A DNA stretch of 64,000 nucleotides from Periweissella fabalis. Lineage in GTDB: Bacteria > Bacillota > Bacilli > Lactobacillales > Lactobacillaceae. The first letter of the stretch is position 1, and each line of letters begins with the position of its first letter. The position numbers were made by a program, and so were the translations under genes. The notes below the pieces were generated by a model, which searched no databases, had not been told where the DNA came from, and saw only the letters and a program-made list of their open reading frames with translations. Positions 57,670 through 64,000 of the stretch are shown here, one piece after another. The DNA lies in assembly GCF_012396505.1 (NCBI RefSeq), contig NZ_JAAXPN010000008.1, forward strand, positions 1-64,000, given 5' to 3'.

Positions 57670-60093
57670 GTGAAATTATCTCTTAATTGGTTAAAAGAAT
57701 ATCTAGAAATTACGGGTGATCCTAATGTTTTAGCAGAACGGATTGCACGAACTTCAGTTGAAGTCGAAGATGTCACCCAACCTGGTGCTGGGATGAGTGG
57801 GGTTGTTGTTGCCAAAGTTTTATCAGTCGTGCCACACCCAGATTCAGACCATATGGTAATTACCCAAGTTGATGCCGGTGAAGATGAACCAATTCAAATT
57901 GTTACTGGTGCCCCCAATGTGGCGGAAGGTCAATTAGTTATTTTAGCTAAGCACAATTCACGCATTGCGAATGGTCAAAAAATTAAAAAAGGTAAGTTGC
58001 GTGGGGTGGCATCAAATGGGATGTTATGTGCCTTACAAGAACTTGGCTTTGATGAAAAAGTGTCACCTAAAGATTTTGAAGACGGTATTTGGGTTTTCAA
58101 TGAAAATGACGATGTTAAACCTGGGGATGATGCCTTAGTCGCTTTAGGAATGGATGATTTCATCTTTGAAATGGGCATTACGCCTAACCGTGCCGACATG
58201 TTGTCAATGAATGGTACGGCTTGGGAAGTTGGGGCCATGTTAGATCAAAACCCAACATTACCAACGGTTCAATTAGTTGAAAATGGTTCAAAAGCAACGA
58301 GCGAATTAATTAGTGCGACAGCTGATAAACAATTAGCACCCAAATATAAAGTACGCATGATTGAAAACGTTACGGTGCAAGATTCGCCATTGTGGTTACA
58401 ACGTAAGCTATGGAATGTTGGCATGCGCCCAATTAATAACATTGTTGATGTTACTAACTATGCTTTGATGACTTTTGGCCAACCAATGCATGCTTTTGAT
58501 TATGATAAATTAACAACTAAACAATTGGGTGTTCGTTTAGCGACTGCTGGTGAAACCTTAGTGACCCTTGATGGTGAAAAACGTGATTTACGTGCTGACC
58601 AAGATATTGTCATTACGGACGGTGCTACCCCAATTATGCTTGCAGGTGTCATGGGGGGGCAATCAACTGAAATTGATGCGACCTCAACGACTATTGTGCT
58701 TGAAGCAGCTAACTTTAACCCTCGTAATATTCGTTCATCTGCTCGTCGGCATGATTTACATTCAGAAGCTTCGCAACGCTTTGAACGTGGCATTGACTGG
58801 AATGCTACTGAAGAAGCCCTTGATTTTGCTGCCCAATTAATTGCCGAACTTGGTAATGGTCAAGTGCAACCAGGTGTAGTAGTAGCAACTGATACTGCTA
58901 AAGCTAATGTTGAAGTAGCAGTGACTTTATCACGGATTAACCACGTTTTAGGATTGAATTTAAATGTGGCTGATATTACTGCTATTTTTGCTAAGCTCCA
59001 ATTTCCAGCCCAAGTTACGGATGAAACCTTTACTGTGACCATTCCAAGTCGACGTTGGGACATTAGCATTCCTGCTGATTTAATTGAAGAAGTCGCCCGG
59101 ATGTATGGTTACGATAACATTCCAGCGACATTGCCAGTTACCACTGCGACAGTTGGTAAATTGACTTACAAGCAACAAGTAATTCGTAAGTCACGGCATT
59201 TCCTTGAAAGTCTTGGTTTGAACCAAGCAATTTCATATGGATTAACGACTGATGAAAAGGCTCAAATGTTCACATTGGATGCAATGGCTAACATTACTAA
59301 GTTAGACTACCCAATGACTCAAGAACGCACTGCTACCCGGATGAGCTTAGTTACGGGCTTGTTGGATGATGTGGCTTATAATGTGGCCCGAAAACAACAA
59401 GATGTGGCTTTATATGAACAAGGTCGTGTATTTTATCGTTTTGGAGATGCAGTTCGTCCGACTGAAGTTGAACATATCGCGGGAGCTATTACTGGCAAGT
59501 TTGGTCGTGATACTTGGCAAGGTAAGGCTAAAGAAGTTGATTTTTACACAGCTAAAGGTTTAGTAGCGGCTTATTTGAATCAATTTGATTTTGTGGCATC
59601 GATTTCTTACCAAGCAAGTACCGACTTTAAAGAAATGCATCCTGGCCGAACGGCTGCAGTGCTAGTTGGTGAACAAGTGGTAGGTTTCGTTGGTCAAGTT
59701 CATCCAGCAGTTGCTAAGGCTTTCAAAATTAAGGCTACCTATGTCTTTGAACTTGATTTACAATTGTTATTAGATCTTGCAAAAAATGATCGTGGTTATC
59801 AACCAATTTCTAAGTTTCCAGGAATGAGTCGTGATATTGCAATTTTAGTTGATGAAAATACAGCATATGCACAAATTGCGACTGTGATTCGTGAAAATGG
59901 TGGTCAACATTTAGTTGATATTGATTTATTTGACGTTTACCAAGGTGATAATGTACCAACAGGTAAAAAATCATTAGCGTTTACATTGACATACCAAGAT
60001 GTAAATAAGACATTAGTTGAGGAAGAAATTAACGCGGCCTTTACTAATGTGGTGACAGCATTAAAGGAACAACTTACAGCTGAGATTCGTTAG
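57670..60093 (+). CDS. pheT: phenylalanyl-tRNA synthetase beta subunit
   Basis: 807 residues, GTG start with AAAAGGAG upstream, 15 bases after pheS. N-terminal EMAP-like tRNA-binding domain (HPDSDHMVITQVDAGEDEPI, about 55-150), B3/B4 editing domain in the middle, B5 and C-terminal ferredoxin-like anticodon-binding domain (KFPGMSRDIAILVDE). Editing removes mischarged Tyr. Normal length. Confidence 0.97.
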   Translation: MKLSLNWLKEYLEITGDPNVLAERIARTSVEVEDVTQPGAGMSGVVVAKVLSVVPHPDSDHMVITQVDAGEDEPIQIVTGAPNVAEGQLVILAKHNSRIANGQKIKKGKLRGVASNGMLCALQELGFDEKVSPKDFEDGIWVFNENDDVKPGDDALVALGMDDFIFEMGITPNRADMLSMNGTAWEVGAMLDQNPTLPTVQLVENGSKATSELISATADKQLAPKYKVRMIENVTVQDSPLWLQRKLWNVGMRPINNIVDVTNYALMTFGQPMHAFDYDKLTTKQLGVRLATAGETLVTLDGEKRDLRADQDIVITDGATPIMLAGVMGGQSTEIDATSTTIVLEAANFNPRNIRSSARRHDLHSEASQRFERGIDWNATEEALDFAAQLIAELGNGQVQPGVVVATDTAKANVEVAVTLSRINHVLGLNLNVADITAIFAKLQFPAQVTDETFTVTIPSRRWDISIPADLIEEVARMYGYDNIPATLPVTTATVGKLTYKQQVIRKSRHFLESLGLNQAISYGLTTDEKAQMFTLDAMANITKLDYPMTQERTATRMSLVTGLLDDVAYNVARKQQDVALYEQGRVFYRFGDAVRPTEVEHIAGAITGKFGRDTWQGKAKEVDFYTAKGLVAAYLNQFDFVASISYQASTDFKEMHPGRTAAVLVGEQVVGFVGQVHPAVAKAFKIKATYVFELDLQLLLDLAKNDRGYQPISKFPGMSRDIAILVDENTAYAQIATVIRENGGQHLVDIDLFDVYQGDNVPTGKKSLAFTLTYQDVNKTLVEEEINAAFTNVVTALKEQLTAEIR

Positions 60094-60105
60094 GGGTGAT
60101 TTACT

Positions 60106-61263
60106 TTGAATAATAATAATAACCTCGATGAGGTTTTGAGCCGTAACTCGGTAAAACCAAGTAAGGGACATGGCAGTAAAATTCGTTGGGTAATTATTGG
60201 AATTATTGGCTTAGTAATTTTAATATTATTAGGTATTGGTGGTAATTACTTACACCAACGTAGTGATTTTACTGCTAAGGACGTAAATAGTTCTAAAACC
60301 ATTGAAATTAAAGTGCCGCGCGGTGCCAATGCTGATGCAATTGGACAACAATTAGAAGCAGCTGGTGTGATTAAATATGCAAGTGCATTTAAAAATTATG
60401 TTGATCTAAATAATGTTAATAATTTAAACGCAGGCTATTTTACGTTATCACCTAAAATGAGCATTCAAACAATTGTTAAACATCTTCAACAACCTGGAGC
60501 CTTAACCCCTAATGGTAATGACTTACAGCCGGGTTTTGTGCTAATGCGTGAAGGGGAAAATGCAGCTCAATTTGCACATAATGTAGCGAAGCAAACTAAA
60601 TTTTCGGCAAAAGATTGGCTAGCAACGCTTAATGATCAAGCCTATTTACAGAAGTTAGCTAAACAGTATCCTGATTTACTTGGGTCAGCAATTAATGCTC
60701 CAACACGATACAAATTAGAAGGATATTTATATCCAGCAACATATGATGTTCGTGCTGCCAAGACACCTGAACAAATTACAACTCAAATGGTTGCTAAGAC
60801 CAATCAAGTATTGCAACCATATTTTGCTGAAATTAAGAAGCAAAAATTAACTGTGCAACAAATTTTAACATTAGCTTCACTCGTTGAACGTGAAGCAGTG
60901 ACACCGCATGACCGTGGTACAGTCGCTGGAGTATTTTTGAATCGAATTGATGATAAAATCACTCTAGGTTCAGATGTTTCAGTTAAGTATGCATTGAATA
61001 CAAATAAAACTAATCTTTCAATTGCAGATACAAAGGTTGATTCGCCATATAATTTGTATAAATATCAAGGATTTGGCCCGGGACCATTCAACTCGCCTTC
61101 ATTGTCGTCAATTTTGGCAGTCTTGCATCCAATTGATCGTGATAAGAAATATTTGTTCTTTATTGCTAATTTAAAAACAGGAAAAGTTTACTTTACACAA
61201 ACAATTCAAGAACATGATGCGTTAAACGCAAAACTAGTTGAACAAAATAATAATACAAAATAA
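60106..61263 (+). CDS. mltG: endolytic murein transglycosylase MltG
   Basis: 385 residues, TTG start with AGGGGTGAT overlapping the end of pheT. Cytoplasmic N-tail, one membrane helix (about residues 27-48), a LysM-like region and the YceG catalytic domain: Glu in TLASLVEREAVTPHDRGTVAGVFLNRI, and GFGPGPFNSPSLSSILAVLHP. It cleaves nascent glycan strands at the membrane and is linked to peripheral growth in streptococci. greA, the usual next gene, is absent. Confidence 0.93.
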   Translation: MNNNNNLDEVLSRNSVKPSKGHGSKIRWVIIGIIGLVILILLGIGGNYLHQRSDFTAKDVNSSKTIEIKVPRGANADAIGQQLEAAGVIKYASAFKNYVDLNNVNNLNAGYFTLSPKMSIQTIVKHLQQPGALTPNGNDLQPGFVLMREGENAAQFAHNVAKQTKFSAKDWLATLNDQAYLQKLAKQYPDLLGSAINAPTRYKLEGYLYPATYDVRAAKTPEQITTQMVAKTNQVLQPYFAEIKKQKLTVQQILTLASLVEREAVTPHDRGTVAGVFLNRIDDKITLGSDVSVKYALNTNKTNLSIADTKVDSPYNLYKYQGFGPGPFNSPSLSSILAVLHPIDRDKKYLFFIANLKTGKVYFTQTIQEHDALNAKLVEQNNNTK

Positions 61264-61509
61264 AAGTTAATTGAGGTTATTATATAGTTCCTTTCGAATA
61301 GTAGTTTGTTACTAAAACATGGTTTAAAAGTTTGATATATTTATTATATTTCTGGATGGTGTGCGGCTTATATTATAGATCCTTTTTTGATTTTATGTTT
61401 ATAAATAACGTTTGAGTGTCTATAGGTGCAAAATTATGATAAAATTGTTACAAGAATATTTTGTGCGAGTAAATGTGAGACGAACTCACAAAAAAATTAG
61501 AGGTAAACA
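61264..61509 (+). other. AT-rich spacer between mltG and RNase J2
   Basis: No coding potential. It contains a small hairpin TGTGAG-acgaa-CTCACA (about 61475-61491) close to the ribosome site of the next gene, and AT-rich stretches. The TTTGATATATTTATTAT segment vaguely recalls the dispersed repeat flank but not convincingly. Confidence 0.4.
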
Positions 61510-63387
61510 ATGACGAATAAATTATCAATTATTCCGTTTGGAGGAGTACGCGAAAACGGAAAAAATATGTATGCAGTCACATATAATGATGAAATTTTTA
61601 TATTTGATGCTGGATTAAAATATCCAGAAAATGAATTGTTAGGGATTGATGTTGTAATTCCTGATTTTCAATATCTAGTTGATAACGCAGATAAAATTGC
61701 AGGGGTCTTTTTAACACATGGTCACGCTGATGCAATTGGGGCATTGCCATATCTTTTGGCCCAAATCAATGTACCAGTATTTGGTTCAGAATTAACACTA
61801 GCTTTAGCTAAATTAGCTGTTAAAGCTGAAGAACTAACTAAAGAATTTGATGATTTTCATGTTGTAAATGAAAATTCAATTATTGACTTTGGAGATATCA
61901 AAGTATCATTCTTTAGCACCACACACACCATTCCGCAATCATTAGGAATCGTTTTAGAAACACCTGAAGGTCAAATTGTTTATACTGGTGATTTTAAATT
62001 TGATCAAACTGCTAAAGATAGCTATCGTACTGATTTAACACGATTAGGTGAAATTGGTAAAAATGGGGTTCTTGCGCTATTAGCGGATGTAGCTGGTGTG
62101 GCATCAGTGGGGGCTTCAGTTAATGAATCAGTTATCGAAGATTATATTTTGGATACTTTTCAAAATCACACTGGCCGTATCATCGTAGCAATGGTTGCTT
62201 CAAATGTACAACGTGTACAACAAATTATTAATGCTACATACGCTACTGGCCGTAAGATTGTTTTATCAGGCAATGACTTAGAAAAAGTTGTTCGTACAGC
62301 ATTGAAATTACGAATGATTGAACTACCGATTCCAGAAAATGAATTGTTTGTATCATTTAAAAACTTACGTAAGTTAAATCCTGAAGAAACTGTTATTTTG
62401 GAAACTGGACGCATGGGTGAACCGATTAAACATTTACAACGTATGGCAAATGGAGATGATCGGCATATCAAAATTGCGACAGGCGATCTTGTTTTCATTA
62501 CGACAACACCATCTTCAGCTATGGAAGCATATGTTGCCCGAACTCGAGATATGTTATTCAAAGCAGGGGCTAATGTTAAGGCTATCTCGCAAGATTTACG
62601 TTCTTCAGGACATGCATCCGGCAATGATTTGCAATTGATGTTAAACTTTATGCGTCCAAAGGTTTTCTTACCTGTTCAAGGTGAATATCGCGTTTTAAAC
62701 ACAGGAATGCAATTAGCGATGGAAGTTGGAATTCCTCAAGATCATATTTTTATCACTCAAAAAGGTGATCAACTTCAATATGATGGTGAAAATATGTATC
62801 TAGCCGGTTCGTTTGAGGTAAACAATACCATGATTGATGGCTCAGGAATCGGTGATATTGGTAATATTGTTCTACGTGATCGCAAAGTTTTATCAGAAGA
62901 TGGGGTATTTGTTGCAGTAGTAACAATCGATCGCCGTCGTAAGAAAATTGTTGCTAAGCCTAAAATCACTTCACGTGGTTTTGTTTACGTTAAAGCATCT
63001 CGTGATTTAATTCGTGATAGTAGTGATATTGTTGAAAAGACAATTTTGGATAATCTCGCCAATGTAAAAGATTTTGATTGGACAACTTTGAAAACTGCTG
63101 TTCGTGATAATCTAAGCCATTTCCTTTATGAACAAACCCGTCGCCGTCCGGTTATCCTTCCAGTTATTATGGAGGTTAACCAAAATGGTGGTCGCTTGGC
63201 ACGTCATAATCGGACAAGTAAGAGTGGTGAAGGAAAAACCAAAGCAAAGGCTAAAAAGTTGCCAATTAATCCTAAGGTAGAAAGTAAGGTGTCAAACACT
63301 GGTATTGAAAAGCCTAAAAAGGCAAAGAAACCACGTCGGCGAAAACCAAAACCTGCACAAGGGACAAATGAAACATCAAATAATTAA
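61510..63387 (+). CDS. rnjB: ribonuclease J2 (metallo-beta-lactamase, beta-CASP)
   Basis: 625 residues. The beta-lactamase motif 2 reads HGHADA (70-75) where active RNase J1 has HxHxDH; the last ligand is Ala75, and PVQGEYR replaces the PVHGEYR of J1 as I recall it. These are the traits of the low-activity J2 partner, which works in a complex with RNase J1 in 5'-end mRNA decay. The C-terminal 65 residues are a Lys/Pro/Arg-rich extension (KAKKLPINPK, KPRRRKPKP). GAGGTAA ahead of the ATG. Confidence 0.9.
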   Translation: MTNKLSIIPFGGVRENGKNMYAVTYNDEIFIFDAGLKYPENELLGIDVVIPDFQYLVDNADKIAGVFLTHGHADAIGALPYLLAQINVPVFGSELTLALAKLAVKAEELTKEFDDFHVVNENSIIDFGDIKVSFFSTTHTIPQSLGIVLETPEGQIVYTGDFKFDQTAKDSYRTDLTRLGEIGKNGVLALLADVAGVASVGASVNESVIEDYILDTFQNHTGRIIVAMVASNVQRVQQIINATYATGRKIVLSGNDLEKVVRTALKLRMIELPIPENELFVSFKNLRKLNPEETVILETGRMGEPIKHLQRMANGDDRHIKIATGDLVFITTTPSSAMEAYVARTRDMLFKAGANVKAISQDLRSSGHASGNDLQLMLNFMRPKVFLPVQGEYRVLNTGMQLAMEVGIPQDHIFITQKGDQLQYDGENMYLAGSFEVNNTMIDGSGIGDIGNIVLRDRKVLSEDGVFVAVVTIDRRRKKIVAKPKITSRGFVYVKASRDLIRDSSDIVEKTILDNLANVKDFDWTTLKTAVRDNLSHFLYEQTRRRPVILPVIMEVNQNGGRLARHNRTSKSGEGKTKAKAKKLPINPKVESKVSNTGIEKPKKAKKPRRRKPKPAQGTNETSNN

Positions 63388-63395
63388 TGATGGCG

Positions 63396-63427
63396 AAGAG
63401 ATTGATTTATGCAAGTCAATCTCTTTT
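63396..63427 (+). terminator. hairpin after rnjB
   Basis: AAGAGATTGA pairs with TCAATCTCTT, then TTG; weak T run. Confidence 0.65.
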
Positions 63428-63456
63428 GTTTGTTTAAAATAGGAGGCTAGCTTAAC

Positions 63457-64000
63457 ATGGAAGAAAATAGACAAGATTTATTATTATTGCAAGCACAACA
63501 GGCCGTTGATGAACGCGCTTGGTCGCAAGCACTAGCCCTATATGAAGAGCTCTATCAATTAGGACAAAATCTGGATGTTAATCGCCAACTTGTAAATTTA
63601 GCTGTTCGGTTGGAACAGTTTCAGCTAGCGCAGCAATATGTTTTGGATTATGTTGAAAAGTACCTGGGGACTAGTGACGATATTGATAATATAATTTTAA
63701 TTTTTAGTAAAAATCAAAATTATATTTTATGTCATGAAATTATCAATAAAATAACTGATCCTACACTATGGCAGCATGCACAACAAGAATTAATAATAAA
63801 GGAAGATGAGGCTCGTTTGATTCTACAAGCAACCTTCAAGGCTCGAGCACGAGAATTTAAATATTTGGGGATGCATGATTTTGCAACTCAATATCATAGT
63901 TATCAAACAGGCTTACAATTGCCTTTACGTGAACATCTTTTAATTGCGCGTAATTTATTATTGGATGAAGATGTTAGTGATTTAGTTCGAATCACAATTT
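63457..64000 (+). CDS. TPR-like helical protein, truncated by the window end
   Basis: An open frame starts at ATG 63457 with AGGAGG 10 bases upstream and runs 181 codons to the end without a stop. The translation is helical and Gln/Leu-rich: LLLLQAQQAVDERAWSQALALYEELYQLG resembles one tetratricopeptide unit and further helices follow. No signal peptide or enzyme motif. Tetratricopeptide proteins mediate protein contacts; the partner is unknown. Its position right after rnjB may mean a shared message, depending on the weak hairpin. Confidence 0.65.
   Translation, partial: MEENRQDLLLLQAQQAVDERAWSQALALYEELYQLGQNLDVNRQLVNLAVRLEQFQLAQQYVLDYVEKYLGTSDDIDNIILIFSKNQNYILCHEIINKITDPTLWQHAQQELIIKEDEARLILQATFKARAREFKYLGMHDFATQYHSYQTGLQLPLREHLLIARNLLLDEDVSDLVRITI

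Noticed and set aside
61264-61509. Possible fifth copy of the dispersed repeat
   Set aside because: Only a short AT-rich similarity and no matching hairpin or TTGTGACA end; chance similarity is likely.
62166-62624. 152-codon open frame antisense to rnjB
   Set aside because: Overlaps conserved beta-CASP coding sequence; no start signal.

Overview
The window is a 64 kb stretch of low-GC Firmicutes core chromosome. Gene content and order point to Lactobacillaceae (lactic acid bacteria): three T-box controlled tRNA-synthetase units, a CIRCE-hrcA-grpE-dnaK-dnaJ cluster, a fused-IIAB mannose PTS followed by manO (DUF956), DUF3042, a second RNase J (J2 type) and a lipoprotein YidC. A Weissella- or Periweissella-like heterofermenter is plausible (FGGY gluconate kinase, AT-rich genes), but the genus cannot be fixed from sequence alone. 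I see no transposase, phage gene, CRISPR array or toxin/antitoxin pair.

Layout: 0-3 kb, tRNA-Ser and initiator tRNA, then tseB-like, asnS and dnaD. 3.3-4.9 kb, a reverse-strand M3-family oligopeptidase homologue whose zinc site is erased. 5-10.5 kb, a GNAT enzyme and the heat-shock operon. 10.8-16.3 kb, two amino-acid transporters, folate and rhomboid genes and an oxidoreductase. 16.4-19.7 kb, mannose PTS with a cre-overlapped promoter, then manO. 19.7-29.5 kb, Xaa-Pro peptidase, rel, dtd, uvrC, ftsW and the ylbG-rsmD-coaD-ylbL run. 29.8-37.8 kb, the cell-division cluster ftsA-ftsZ-sepF-ylmG-ylmH-divIVA running directly into a T-box and ileS. 38-44.8 kb, tRNA-Arg, a lipoprotein, DUF3042, a glycerophosphodiesterase, miaA, glnR-glnA, obg and yisL. 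44.9-52.6 kb, a DUF2187 gene, tRNA-Gly, T-box-argS, argR, a class A PBP, yheA, a LysM-NlpC/P60 hydrolase and yidC. 52.7-64 kb, an RNA methyltransferase, gluconate kinase, HD protein, a YodB-like regulator, T-box-pheST, mltG, RNase J2 and a gene cut by the window end.

Themes: translation (asnS, ileS, argS, pheST, miaA, dtd, RNA methylases, tRNAs), division and wall growth (ftsW, ftsAZ, sepF, divIVA, PBP, mltG, P60 hydrolase, tseB) and nutrient-linked control (CcpA/cre, GlnR, ArgR, T-boxes, Rel) dominate.

Most unusual points: (1) a full-length M3 peptidase homologue with HExxH changed to NQFGR, the downstream Glu ligand changed and the substrate tyrosines gone; (2) a dispersed intergenic hairpin repeat in three clear and one diverged copy, one bounded by TTGTGACA-type inverted ends, mostly between convergent genes; (3) an ileS T-box starting 2 bases after the divIVA stop codon; (4) a tRNA-Gly(CCC) with a TCC rather than TTC T-loop start, running into the argS T-box; (5) an IleRS that lost all four C-terminal zinc-finger cysteines; (6) a YodB-like regulator with an added CxC pair and an inverted-repeat operator candidate.
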